Positions 1 to 7,553 of a stretch of 12,353 nt of DNA are shown here, in pieces; position 1 is the first letter of the stretch, and each line of letters begins with the position of its first letter. Where the stretch lies: positions 1 through 12,353 of the forward strand of contig JAISWA010000229.1 of assembly GCA_031271275.1 (NCBI GenBank), read 5' to 3'. The position numbers and the translations under genes were made by a program. The notes under the pieces are model-generated. The model did no database searches. It saw nothing but the letters and a program-made list of their open reading frames with translations, and was not told the origin of the DNA. Origin of the DNA: Clostridiales bacterium. Its GTDB lineage: Bacteria; Bacillota; Clostridia; Lachnospirales; WQUN01.

Positions 1-1668
1 GACTTCGCTTTCGTACTGACCGACAGTTCCGGCAATGTCATCGAGAGCGTAACCCGTACAGGCGCGGGACCGTTCAGCTTCCAAGAACTCACCTTTGATA
101 CGGTTGGTGAGTACACCTACCGTATAACGGAGGAAAATGGCGCGGCGCTTGGTTGGGCTTACGATACCACGGTGTACGACATAACAGTCAGCGTCACCGA
201 TTCGGACAACAACAGCGAGCTTGAGGTAAACGTCAGCCAAAACGCCAACAGCATTGTCTTCACCAACACCTACTCCGCGCCTGCCCCGGCAGAAGCTGAA
301 ATCAACGGTATTAAGAGGGTAGCGGTAAGCGGAAACGGAGCGGCGAAACCGCAGACCTTCACCTTTAACCTGACGCAGGTAAGCGCGCCTAAAGACGCTC
401 CTGTTGTGGAAATTGCGGATATACCGGCAGCCACAAACGGCGCGGGTGAATATGGCTTCGGATTCAAGCTCTCCAATCTTGTAGAGGGCGAATACAAATT
501 CGAAGTAACAGAAAACAACGACGGCGCGCCTCGTTGGGCATATGACGGTCAGACCGTCCCGGTCACCGTTAATGTGGTAAGAAACGCGGACAACACACTC
601 ACCGCGTCGGTTTCGCCCGAAAGCGCGGAGGCGATAACCTTCACAAACACCTACACTCCCCCGACGCCGCCGGATTTCACCGGTTGGAGTCTCTGGAAGG
701 TAGACGCGGACGACCCGTCAGAACCGGTGTCCGGCGCGTTGTTTGAAATGAACAATATTCCTCTTAGTGAAATTGACGGAACAGGCACTTATGAGTTGAC
801 ACTCAATGAAGGCTTTTATGAAATATCAGAAACACAGTCTCCCGAGGGGTATATCGGCATTGACGACCCGATTTACCTGCGGGTAACAGTAGTAACAACT
901 ACAGATAGCGCGATTAGTGTGGTTGATTTCGATTATCCTGCCGGGCCTGTACCGGAAGGGGTTTCTATTGACGGCAAAAGAATTATTGTGGAAAACAAAG
1001 CGGTAGAGGAACCGCCGACGGAACCGACAACGGAATCGCCGACGGAACCGGTAACGGAACCGCCGACGGAACCGACGACGCCAAGCGATACGCCTACCCC
1101 GCCGCTTCCGCCGCCGGCATCTACACCGACTCCGGAGCCTACGAGAAGCTTCCCGCAGCCTACGCCGTCAACTACGCCGCAGCCGACCGACCCGCCGGAA
1201 CCGTCAGAAGCGCCCACGGAACCTGCGGAACATCCGGCGGAACCCACGGAAGCGCCCACAGAGCCTCCGACGGAACCCACAACCGGGCGAGTATCGCCCA
1301 CGCCGTGGCCGCTGATATTTGACGAGGAAGAAGAACCCACCACGGAACCGGCAACAGAACCGGCAACAGAACCGGCGACAGAAATACCCGACGGACCGAC
1401 CCCGCGTGAAGGTTCGACCCTCGGGCAGATAGACGACTTCACGTATATCGAGTTTGACGAGGACGGCGTGCCCCTCGGCATGTGGACGTTTGACCCCGGC
1501 GACCCCGACGACCCAAGTGACGACACATGGGTGTTCAGCGAGGATATACCGCTCGGCGTGTTCGACATGCCCAAGACCGGCGAACTTCCGCTCTCCGGCA
1601 TACTGATCGCCCTCGGTTTGCTGCTGTTGGTCGCGGCGGTAATATTCAAGAGAAAATCAAAAGCGTAA
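1..1668 (+). CDS. Sortase-anchored surface protein with pilin-type isopeptide domains (5' partial)
   Basis: The frame is open from base 1, so the start lies upstream; 555 residues are visible. Residues 1-91 and about 92-218 are two FctA/Spy0128-like pilin domains, each with a Y-x-Y/F-x-[IV]-x-E strand and ending in FTNTY. By analogy with Spy0128, domain 2 could form a Lys105-Asn216 isopeptide bond with Glu171 as catalyst; domain 1 keeps Glu44 and Asn89. Residues about 226-335 look like a Cna-B/SpaA domain (Lys233, Glu277 in ISETQSPEGY, Asn332 as the triad). Residues 336-466 are a Pro/Thr/Glu-rich stalk. The C-terminus is a sorting signal: MPKTG at 523-527, a hydrophobic helix at about 532-549 and a KRKSK tail. 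The protein should be linked to peptidoglycan by sortase and act as an adhesin or pilus-like fibre. The ligand is unknown and no sortase gene is in the window. The architecture is clear; the triads are inferred from motif position. Confidence 0.88.
   Translation, partial: DFAFVLTDSSGNVIESVTRTGAGPFSFQELTFDTVGEYTYRITEENGAALGWAYDTTVYDITVSVTDSDNNSELEVNVSQNANSIVFTNTYSAPAPAEAEINGIKRVAVSGNGAAKPQTFTFNLTQVSAPKDAPVVEIADIPAATNGAGEYGFGFKLSNLVEGEYKFEVTENNDGAPRWAYDGQTVPVTVNVVRNADNTLTASVSPESAEAITFTNTYTPPTPPDFTGWSLWKVDADDPSEPVSGALFEMNNIPLSEIDGTGTYELTLNEGFYEISETQSPEGYIGIDDPIYLRVTVVTTTDSAISVVDFDYPAGPVPEGVSIDGKRIIVENKAVEEPPTEPTTESPTEPVTEPPTEPTTPSDTPTPPLPPPASTPTPEPTRSFPQPTPSTTPQPTDPPEPSEAPTEPAEHPAEPTEAPTEPPTEPTTGRVSPTPWPLIFDEEEEPTTEPATEPATEPATEIPDGPTPREGSTLGQIDDFTYIEFDEDGVPLGMWTFDPGDPDDPSDDTWVFSEDIPLGVFDMPKTGELPLSGILIALGLLLLVAAVIFKRKSKA
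1009..1080 (+). repeat. Tandem 12-bp repeat coding for EPxT units
   Basis: Six consecutive 12-bp units of the form GAACCGnnnACG run in frame through the stalk of the surface protein, giving E-P-P-T, E-P-T-T, E-S-P-T, E-P-V-T, E-P-P-T and E-P-T-T. The unit length is a multiple of three, so gain or loss of units would change stalk length without a frameshift. Confidence 0.85.
1333..1380 (+). repeat. Second tandem 12-bp repeat (EPxT units)
   Basis: Four 12-bp units code for E-P-T-T and three E-P-A-T. Two adjacent units (1345-1356 and 1357-1368) are identical, and the next differs by one base. A more degenerate relative of the same repeat lies between about 1210 and 1280. The near identity points to recent duplication inside the stalk. 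Confidence 0.8.
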
Positions 1669-1692
1669 CGTTAAAAGCTGACAGCCAATAAC

Positions 1693-1726
1693 AAAGAACC
1701 GCGTCCACTCCGGCGCGGTTCTTTTT
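1693..1726 (+). terminator. Rho-independent terminator of the surface-protein gene
   Basis: A perfect 11-bp stem pairs AAAGAACCGCG (1693-1703) with CGCGGTTCTTT (1714-1724) around a 10-base loop. The T run extends to 1726. It begins 25 bases after the TAA stop of the surface-protein gene. Confidence 0.9.
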
Positions 1727-1741
1727 GTGCTATGATTACTC

Positions 1742-1773
1742 CAAAGAAAAAGACGACCCGAAGGACGAGTCGT
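1742..1773 (-). terminator. Rho-independent terminator of the deacetylase gene
   Basis: Read on the minus strand, ACGACTCG (1773-1766) pairs with CGGGTCGT (1760-1753). This gives an 8-bp stem with one U-G wobble and a 5-base loop, followed by CTTTTTCTTT. It sits 28 bases past the deacetylase stop codon and faces the plus-strand terminator at 1693-1726, so the two convergent genes each have their own terminator. Confidence 0.8.
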
Positions 1774-1800
1774 AATAAACGAAGGGTACGTATTGGATTA

Positions 1801-2580
1801 CTACGATTTAACCTTCTGCCTTCCCGTATGGTCCATGTAATAGTTTTCCTTATGTATCAGTTCCGAAACGGGAACAAAGGAATAGCCTTTGTCCTTGAGC
1901 CCCTTGAGGATGGTGTCGAGGCACTTGGGCGTGTCTTTCGCGTCGTTATGGAATAACACGATGGAGCCGTTGCTCAGGTTCTTGTTGTTAAGCACGCGGT
2001 TAATTTCGTAATCGACGCCTTTGTTCATCCAGTCGTGGCTGTCCACGTCCCATTGGATGGGGTAGTAGTTGACTTCTTCCGCCGCGGTAATGACGGTGTT
2101 GTTGTACTCGCCGTAGGGCGGCCGGAAAAGATTGCTTTCGATTCCGGTTAGCTGCTTGATTTTTTCATGGCATCTCAGGATTTCGTTTTTATTCTGCTCA
2201 AGGCTCAGCTGCGCCCCGTGGGCGTGGGTGTTGCCGTGATTGCCCAAGTCATGCCCGGCTTCGGCAATTTTTTTTACCGCTTCCGGGTTTTTATCCACCC
2301 AGTAGCCGCACAGGAAAAAAGTCGCGGTCACTTCGTTATTGCGCAGGATTTCCAAGATTTGGTCCGTGTCTTCCGCGCCCCACGCCGCGTCGAAGGAAAT
2401 CGCCAGTTTTTTCTCCGGCGTATCTACGCTGTAAATAGGAAGCTTCCTGCTCGCCGCGCCGGACGCTACCGTGTTAAAAACCATCCGCGCTGCGGGGGGA
2501 GCGTTTACTGCGGCGAAAAGTACCAGTAGCGCCAACAGCGCTATTCGTATGTAATGCTTTTTGGGCAAACTCTTAAACAT
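1801..2580 (-). CDS. Membrane-anchored polysaccharide deacetylase, CE4 family (PdaB-like)
   Basis: The 259-residue protein is a CE4/NodB-fold deacetylase expected to remove acetyl groups from peptidoglycan or another cell-wall glycan outside the membrane. A basic start (KSLPKKHYIR) and hydrophobic helix at residues 11-31 form a signal anchor. CE4 motifs are visible in order: SFDAAWG with Asp64 as the likely general base, NHGNTH with His115 and His119 as metal ligands, RPPYGEYN at 153-160, DSHDW at 180-184, and LFHN with His211. The second motif-1 Asp is Ala65, as I recall for clostridial PdaB-like proteins with FDAAWG; Asp71 may substitute. The ATG at 2580 is chosen over the upstream in-frame ATG at 2724 because it follows GGGGG by 7 bases and starts directly before the signal anchor, while the 2724 start overlaps the methyltransferase gene. 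Family is secure; the sporulation role is inferred from similarity and the promoter. Confidence 0.9.
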   Translation of the reverse strand: MFKSLPKKHYIRIALLALLVLFAAVNAPPAARMVFNTVASGAASRKLPIYSVDTPEKKLAISFDAAWGAEDTDQILEILRNNEVTATFFLCGYWVDKNPEAVKKIAEAGHDLGNHGNTHAHGAQLSLEQNKNEILRCHEKIKQLTGIESNLFRPPYGEYNNTVITAAEEVNYYPIQWDVDSHDWMNKGVDYEINRVLNNKNLSNGSIVLFHNDAKDTPKCLDTILKGLKDKGYSFVPVSELIHKENYYMDHTGRQKVKS

Positions 2581-2587
2581 GATTATT

Positions 2588-2592
2588 CCCCC
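2588..2592 (-). promoter_or_regulatory. Ribosome binding site of the deacetylase gene
   Basis: GGGGG on the minus strand, 7 bases before the ATG at 2580. It decides the start in favour of the signal-anchor ATG over the upstream in-frame ATG at 2724. Confidence 0.65.
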
Positions 2593-2608
2593 GGAAATGT
2601 TTTGTATA

Positions 2609-2637
2609 TTTATATGGGGGCTTGTTGGAGAATATGA
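2609..2637 (-). promoter_or_regulatory. Putative sporulation sigma-E-type promoter of the deacetylase gene
   Basis: On the minus strand TCATATT (2637-2631) matches all seven positions of the B. subtilis sigma-E -35 consensus as I recall it (KMATATT). After a 14-base spacer comes CATATAAA (2616-2609), which matches six of eight positions of CATACAHT. The predicted start near 2602 would give a leader of about 22 bases that includes the GGGGG ribosome binding site. The gene product is PdaB-like, a family with sporulation members, so sequence and function agree. It is a motif match only. Confidence 0.5.
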
Positions 2638-2639
2638 CC

Positions 2640-2667
2640 ACGCCAAACGCATGAACGCGTTTGGCGT
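2640..2667. repeat. Perfect 11-bp inverted repeat between two minus-strand genes
   Basis: ACGCCAAACGC (2640-2650) and GCGTTTGGCGT (2657-2667) are exact reverse complements around a 6-base loop. It lies 39 bases after the methyltransferase stop and just upstream of the deacetylase promoter. Neither side carries a T run, so it is not a typical intrinsic terminator. It could be a weak or Rho-assisted terminator, an mRNA 3'-end stabiliser, an operator, or part of a dispersed repeat. Confidence 0.7.
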
Positions 2668-2705
2668 TCGTGAAAATGCTTCGTCGCTGCGCTCCTCTGG
2701 CATTT

Positions 2706-3926
2706 CTACTTTTCTATCCGGCACACCGTCTCAATATTCGGCGTCCGCGGGAACATATCCACGCTCGCCGATTTTTTTATGGCATAGCCGTAGCCCGAAA
2801 GCAGCGCGAGGTCCCGGGCGAGGGACGCGGGCTTGCAGCTTACGTAAATAATCCGCGAAGCGCCGAGGCCCGCGATTTTGGGCAGCGCCTTCGGGTGCAA
2901 GCCGTCCCGGGGCGGGTCCACGATGATGGTGCCCGGCTTTTCAGCGCGGGCGGAAAGTTCGTCGGCTACGCGCAGGGCGTCGCCGGCGATAAATTCGCAA
3001 TTGGCGATTTTGTTGATTGCCGAAGCGTTTTCCCGGGCGGCAAGCACCGCTTCCTCAGACAGCTCCACGCCGACGACCTGTTTCGCGTGGGGAGATACGA
3101 TTTGCGAAATCGTCCCCGTGCCGCAGTATAAATCGTAAATGAATTCGTTGCTTTGATTAAGCGATGTGTCCCGAACGAACGCGTTTATTTTTTCGTACAG
3201 CCGCTCCGCCCCGGCGGAATTGGTCTGGAAAAAAGAAAACGCGGAAATTTTAAAGGTCAGCCCGCAGATTTTTTCGTATAAAAAATCCCTGCCGTATAAT
3301 ATTTTCACGTTCTCGGGCTTAACCGCGTCGGAAACCCCGTCGTTGACGGAATGCAAAAAGCCCACCATCCCCGGGCGCTCACCGCCGCGTAAAGGTTCGT
3401 CGGTCTTTCCGGTTCCCACGGGAAACAAATGACTCAGCTTTTCAATAAGCGGTTCTAACGGAACGCACAACCCCGACGAGGTGCTCAGGTTTACCAGTAT
3501 CTCGCCCGTAAATTCCCCCCGGCGCAGCACCAAATGCCGCAGCGAACCCGTATGCCGCCTGCGGTGGAAAAAAGCTTCCCCCGCTTCGCGGAAATATTGC
3601 AGCACGGTCAGTAAAATTTCTTTAAACGCGCCGGGAATCAGCGCGCAGTTGCGCGGCGTCGCCACTTCGTAAAAATTCCGCCGCTTGCGGATGCCCAACG
3701 CCAGCGGCCCGTCCTTGTGCTCGTCCCCGAACGCGAATTCCATCTTGTTCCGGTAAGCGGAAGGCGACGGCGCGGGGAGGATGCCCTCGTACTCGCCGCC
3801 GAAAGGGAGCAGCAATTCCCTGACGGTTTCCGCTTTCATTTTCAGTTCTTCTTCGTAGGGCGTGTCGAGGTACGAGCAGCCGCCGCAGGTTCCGAAGTGT
3901 TCGCAGAGTGCCATGCCATTATTCAA
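2706..3926 (-). CDS. rlmD: 23S rRNA (uracil-C5)-methyltransferase, TrmA/RlmD family
   Basis: This SAM-dependent enzyme of the TrmA/RlmD/RlmCD family methylates C5 of a uridine, most likely in 23S rRNA. Of 406 residues, Cys8, Cys14, Cys17 and Cys94 fit the 4Fe-4S ligands. FSFFQTN is the family's substrate and SAM loop, YDLYCGTGTIS the SAM-binding motif, VDPPRDG (Asp337 onward) the catalytic loop, VSCKPASLARDL holds the nucleophile Cys364, and Glu399 in PNIETV fits the C-terminal general base, where the usual preceding His is Asn. There is no N-terminal TRAM domain, so it is shorter than E. coli RlmD; I believe many Firmicutes homologues share this. The start is uncertain: TTG at 3926 has a GGACGGG-like site upstream, and an ATG four codons in (3914) has none. 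The family is certain; the target uridine (1939, 747 or both) is not, and the symbol is a family-level label. Confidence 0.88.
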   Translation of the reverse strand: MNNGMALCEHFGTCGGCSYLDTPYEEELKMKAETVRELLLPFGGEYEGILPAPSPSAYRNKMEFAFGDEHKDGPLALGIRKRRNFYEVATPRNCALIPGAFKEILLTVLQYFREAGEAFFHRRRHTGSLRHLVLRRGEFTGEILVNLSTSSGLCVPLEPLIEKLSHLFPVGTGKTDEPLRGGERPGMVGFLHSVNDGVSDAVKPENVKILYGRDFLYEKICGLTFKISAFSFFQTNSAGAERLYEKINAFVRDTSLNQSNEFIYDLYCGTGTISQIVSPHAKQVVGVELSEEAVLAARENASAINKIANCEFIAGDALRVADELSARAEKPGTIIVDPPRDGLHPKALPKIAGLGASRIIYVSCKPASLARDLALLSGYGYAIKKSASVDMFPRTPNIETVCRIEK

Positions 3927-3979
3927 GGGTTAACCCGTCCAATCAAAGTTTTTTTGTACTTTTCGCCGCCTATATCTAC

Positions 3980-4007
3980 AGCATAACGCATTCCCGCCCA
4001 TTGTCAA
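3980..4007 (-). promoter_or_regulatory. Sigma-A-type promoter of the methyltransferase gene
   Basis: On the minus strand a perfect TTGACA (4007-4002) is followed after 16 bases by TATGCT (3985-3980). The predicted start near 3973 gives a leader of about 46 bases before the TTG codon at 3926. Confidence 0.65.
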
Positions 4008-4012
4008 AAAAT

Positions 4013-4041
4013 TTGGTTCATGTCCAAAGAAATGATATACT
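4013..4041 (+). promoter_or_regulatory. Putative sigma-A-type promoter of dnaE
   Basis: TTGGTT (4013-4018), a 17-base spacer and TATACT (4036-4041) precede dnaE. The predicted transcription start falls near 4048, leaving only about nine bases before the ATG at 4057. The -35 boxes of this promoter and the divergent one lie only five bases apart, so the two could compete for polymerase. Confidence 0.5.
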
Positions 4042-4056
4042 TTTCCCGGTGATTGC

Positions 4057-7000
4057 ATGAACCCCTTTACGCACTTGCACGTGCATTCGGAATACAGCCT
4101 GTTGGACGGTTCCGCGAAAATAACCGAATTGGTGTCCCGCGCCAAGGAAATGGGCATGGACAGCCTCGCCCTTACCGACCACGGCGTCATGTTCGGCGTG
4201 ATTGATTTTTATAAGGAAGCGAAAAAGCAGGGCATTAAACCTATATTGGGCTGCGAGGTATATGTTGCGCGCGGTTCGCGTTTTGACAGGGAAAAAAACG
4301 CGAACGGCGCGTATTTTCATTTGGTGCTGCTCGCGGAAAACGAGACCGGCTACCGCAACCTGATTAAGCTCGTGTCCCTCGGGTTCACCGAGGGGTTTTA
4401 TTACAAGCCCCGGGTGGATATTGAAGCTATTCGTAAATATCACGAAGGGCTGATTGCCCTTAGCGCGTGTATGTCGGGGGTGGTTTCCAAAACGCTGCTG
4501 ACGGTTTCGTATCAGCACGCGTTGGAGCAGGCGCTGCTGTATGACGAAATCTTCGGCAGGGGGAACTATTTTCTGGAATTGCAGGACCACGGGCTCGCCG
4601 ACCAGCAGACGGTCAACCCGCAGCTGATCCGCATTCATCAGGAAACGGGCATCCCCATGGTATGCACCAACGACTCCCACTATATTTCCCGGGCGGACGC
4701 GAAGCCCCACGAAATTTTGCTGTGCATTCAGACCGGCAAGACCATACTGGACGACGACCGCATGAAATATGAAGGCGAGGAATTTTACCTTAAATCGCCG
4801 GAAGAAATGTACGCCCTGTTCCCCTACGCAAAGGAAGCGCTGGCGAACACGCAAAAGATCGCCGACCGCTGCCATATCGAAATAGCGTTTAATCAATACA
4901 AACTCCCCAAGTTCCAAATCCCCCTGAGTTTCCAAAAAGAAACGGAAAGCGAAAAAGAGAACGCCTACCGCTACCTGCAATCCCTGTGCGAGGAAGGTTT
5001 AACAGAGCGCTTCGGCGGCGACGCGCACCTGCACCGGGAACGTTTGGACTATGAACTGAATACCATCCATTCCATGGGCTTTGTGGACTATTTCCTGATC
5101 GTGTGGGATTTTATCAAGTTCGCCCGGGACCACAACATCATGGTAGGGCCGGGGCGCGGGTCGGGCGCGGCGAGCATTGTGGCGTACAGCCTGCATATTA
5201 CGGATGTGGACCCTATTAAGTACAACCTGGTTTTCGAGCGCTTCCTTAACCCGGAGCGCGTGACCATGCCCGACTTCGATATCGACTTCTGCTACGAGCG
5301 CCGTCAGGAAGTAATCGAGTACGTGAACGAAAAATACGGCGCGGACCATGTGACGCAAATCATCACCTTCGGGACGATGGCGGCGCGGGCTGCCACCCGG
5401 GACGTGGGCAGGGCGTTGGCGATGACCTATTCCGACGTGGACCGGGTAGCGAAGATGATCCCCACCGAGCTTGGCATTACCATCAGCCGCGCGTTGGAAA
5501 TCAATCCGGAGTTAAAAACCGCCTACGACGACGAGGAAGACACCCGTTATCTGCTCGACATGTCCATGCGGTTGGAGGGGCTGCCCCGCCACGCGTCCAC
5601 CCACGCCGCCGGCGTGGTAATCTGCGACAAGCCGGTTAACGAGTATGTTCCCCTAAACGTCAACGACGGGGTGGTCACCACCCAGTTCCCCATGACCACA
5701 GTGGAAGAACTGGGGCTGCTCAAGATGGACTTCCTCGGCTTGCGCACCCTTACGGTTATACGCAAGGCGGCGGACGAAATCGAGCGCGGCCACGGCATAC
5801 ATATCGACCTCGACCATATGGACTATGACGACGCGAAAGTGTACGAGACGATTTCCCAGGCGAAGACGGAAGGCGTGTTCCAGTTGGAAAGCGGGGGCAT
5901 GAAATCCTTTATGAAGGACTTGCGCCCCGACAATTTGGAGGACGTTATCGCCGGAATCGCCCTTTACCGCCCCGGGCCTATGGACTTTATCCCGAAATAC
6001 ATCAAGGGCAAGCGCAACGCGGCGAAAATTTCCTACACCCACCCGTCCCTCGCGCCTATTTTGCGGGCGACTTACGGCTGTATCGTGTATCAGGAGCAGG
6101 TCATGCAAATCGTGCGCGACCTTGCCGGGTACAGCATGGGCAGAAGCGATTTGGTGCGCCGCGCCATGTCCAAGAAAAAGGCGGACGTAATGGCGCAGGA
6201 GCGGGAGAACTTTATCCACGGGTTGGGGGAGGACGTCCCCGGCTGCATCAAGAACGGCATACCCGAAAACGTAGCCGCGAAAGTTTTCGACGAGATGACC
6301 GACTTCGCCAAGTACGCGTTTAACAAGGCGCACGCGGCGGCTTACGCGGTTATCTGCTACCAGACCGCCTGGATAAAATACTATTACCCGGTGGAATTTA
6401 TGGCGGCAATACTGACTTCCGTCATGGATTTCCCCACGAAAGTGGCGGAATATATTCAGGTGTGCAAAAAAATGAACATTGAGCTGCTTCCGCCGGATAT
6501 AAACGAAGGCTTCGGGCATTTCAGCGTTTCCGGCAAGCGCATACGGTTCAGCCTTTCCGCCATTAAAAACGTAGGGCGCGGCACGGTGGAGGCGATTGTG
6601 GCGGAGCGCGAAGCGAACGGGAAATTCCAGGGGATGACGGATTTCATTACGCGCATGGAAGCCGGGGATATCAACAAGCGCTGCGTGGAAAGCCTGGTTA
6701 AGTCGGGGGCGTTCGATTCCCTCGGGGGGAAGCGCTCCCAATACACCGTGCTGTACCGCGCGGTGATGAACGGTATGTCCATATCGCGCAAGCGCACCAT
6801 GGACGGGCAGATGAACCTGTTCGAAATGGAAGGCATGGAGCCGGAGAGCGTAAAGGACGAACTGCCGCCGTCCATGGAGGAATTTGCCCTGAGGACGCTG
6901 CTTAACGACGAGAAGGAAGTGCTCGGCGTGTATGTAAGCGGGCATCCCCTTTCGTCCTACGAGAAAGTGCTGCAGCAGTACGCCAACACCAACAGCCTCA

Positions 7001-7542
7001 ACTTCCTGTTTGACGCGGAATCGGGGGGCGACGCGCTTACGGACGGGCAGATGGTGCGCTACGGCGGAATGATTACGGATAAATCTATTAAATATACAAA
7101 AGCTAACAACAAGGCGATGGCGTTTTTAACCGTGGAGGATTTATACGGGACGCTTGAGGTAATCGTATTCCCCAATTTATATGAAAAATACGGCCCGCGC
7201 CTGCAAATCGACCAGGTGCTGATTATTCAGGGGCGGGTAAGCGCCCGGGAGGACGAGGACGCGAAGCTTATCGCCAACGAGCTGCTGCTGTATGAAGACC
7301 TGCCCAATAAGGACGGGAAAACCGTCTGGATTAAGATACCCAAGACCAGGCAGGTGAGCATGCAGTCCGTGACCGACGTGCTCAAGCCCCACCGGGGCGA
7401 TACCCGGGTGATGATATACAATGAGAAGTCGAACCAGAAGTTTCTGGCAAACGAGTCCTTTTGGGTGCGTCCCTGCCCGCAGCTTTTCGGAGACGTCGAG
7501 ATGCTGTTGGGGAACGGGACCATTAAGATGACGGGCGCATAG
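4057..7542 (+). CDS. dnaE: DNA polymerase III subunit alpha
   Basis: This is the alpha subunit of the replicative DNA polymerase (C family), full length for DnaE at 1161 residues. The N-terminal PHP domain (about 1-280) opens with HLHVHSEYSLLDG and keeps likely metal ligands His8, His10, Asp41-His42, Glu67, His88, Cys138, Asp206 and His208. The palm carries GPGRGSGA, then Asp406 and Asp408 in MPDFDIDF, and Asp558 in LLKMDFLGL, matching E. coli D401, D403 and D555. The fingers include RHASTHAAG and FQLESGGMK. A helix-hairpin-helix-like segment (IKNVGRGTVEAIVAERE) lies near 833-851 and an OB fold near 998-1075. The start is the ATG just before the HLHVHSEYS block; only a weak GGTGA precedes it. 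pfkA follows after 11 bases, a common Firmicutes arrangement. Clostridia normally also have PolC, so this is probably DnaE rather than the sole replicase; PolC is not in the window. Confidence 0.97.
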   Translation: MNPFTHLHVHSEYSLLDGSAKITELVSRAKEMGMDSLALTDHGVMFGVIDFYKEAKKQGIKPILGCEVYVARGSRFDREKNANGAYFHLVLLAENETGYRNLIKLVSLGFTEGFYYKPRVDIEAIRKYHEGLIALSACMSGVVSKTLLTVSYQHALEQALLYDEIFGRGNYFLELQDHGLADQQTVNPQLIRIHQETGIPMVCTNDSHYISRADAKPHEILLCIQTGKTILDDDRMKYEGEEFYLKSPEEMYALFPYAKEALANTQKIADRCHIEIAFNQYKLPKFQIPLSFQKETESEKENAYRYLQSLCEEGLTERFGGDAHLHRERLDYELNTIHSMGFVDYFLIVWDFIKFARDHNIMVGPGRGSGAASIVAYSLHITDVDPIKYNLVFERFLNPERVTMPDFDIDFCYERRQEVIEYVNEKYGADHVTQIITFGTMAARAATRDVGRALAMTYSDVDRVAKMIPTELGITISRALEINPELKTAYDDEEDTRYLLDMSMRLEGLPRHASTHAAGVVICDKPVNEYVPLNVNDGVVTTQFPMTTVEELGLLKMDFLGLRTLTVIRKAADEIERGHGIHIDLDHMDYDDAKVYETISQAKTEGVFQLESGGMKSFMKDLRPDNLEDVIAGIALYRPGPMDFIPKYIKGKRNAAKISYTHPSLAPILRATYGCIVYQEQVMQIVRDLAGYSMGRSDLVRRAMSKKKADVMAQERENFIHGLGEDVPGCIKNGIPENVAAKVFDEMTDFAKYAFNKAHAAAYAVICYQTAWIKYYYPVEFMAAILTSVMDFPTKVAEYIQVCKKMNIELLPPDINEGFGHFSVSGKRIRFSLSAIKNVGRGTVEAIVAEREANGKFQGMTDFITRMEAGDINKRCVESLVKSGAFDSLGGKRSQYTVLYRAVMNGMSISRKRTMDGQMNLFEMEGMEPESVKDELPPSMEEFALRTLLNDEKEVLGVYVSGHPLSSYEKVLQQYANTNSLNFLFDAESGGDALTDGQMVRYGGMITDKSIKYTKANNKAMAFLTVEDLYGTLEVIVFPNLYEKYGPRLQIDQVLIIQGRVSAREDEDAKLIANELLLYEDLPNKDGKTVWIKIPKTRQVSMQSVTDVLKPHRGDTRVMIYNEKSNQKFLANESFWVRPCPQLFGDVEMLLGNGTIKMTGA

Positions 7543-7547
7543 GAGAG
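7541..7547 (+). promoter_or_regulatory. Ribosome binding site deciding the TTG start of pfkA
   Basis: AGGAGAG lies six bases before TTG at 7554. It overlaps the last two bases of the dnaE stop codon, which suggests translational coupling between the two genes. Confidence 0.8.
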
Positions 7548-7553
7548 ATTAAT

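Noticed and set aside
933..1649. Long minus-strand open frame rich in Gly, Ser and Val opposite the surface-protein stalk
   Set aside because: It is the antisense reading of the 12-bp coding repeats; no ribosome binding site or recognisable domain, and the plus-strand frame has clear domains.
2581..2724. N-terminal extension of the deacetylase to ATG 2724
   Set aside because: It would overlap the methyltransferase gene, place 48 non-family residues ahead of the signal anchor, and ignore the GGGGG site before ATG 2580.
4018..4980. 320-residue minus-strand frame opposite dnaE (and the longer ones at 5653-6945 and 7587-8789)
   Set aside because: These are shadows of dnaE and pfkA caused by high GC at third positions; composition is Arg/His/Val rich with no recognisable domain.
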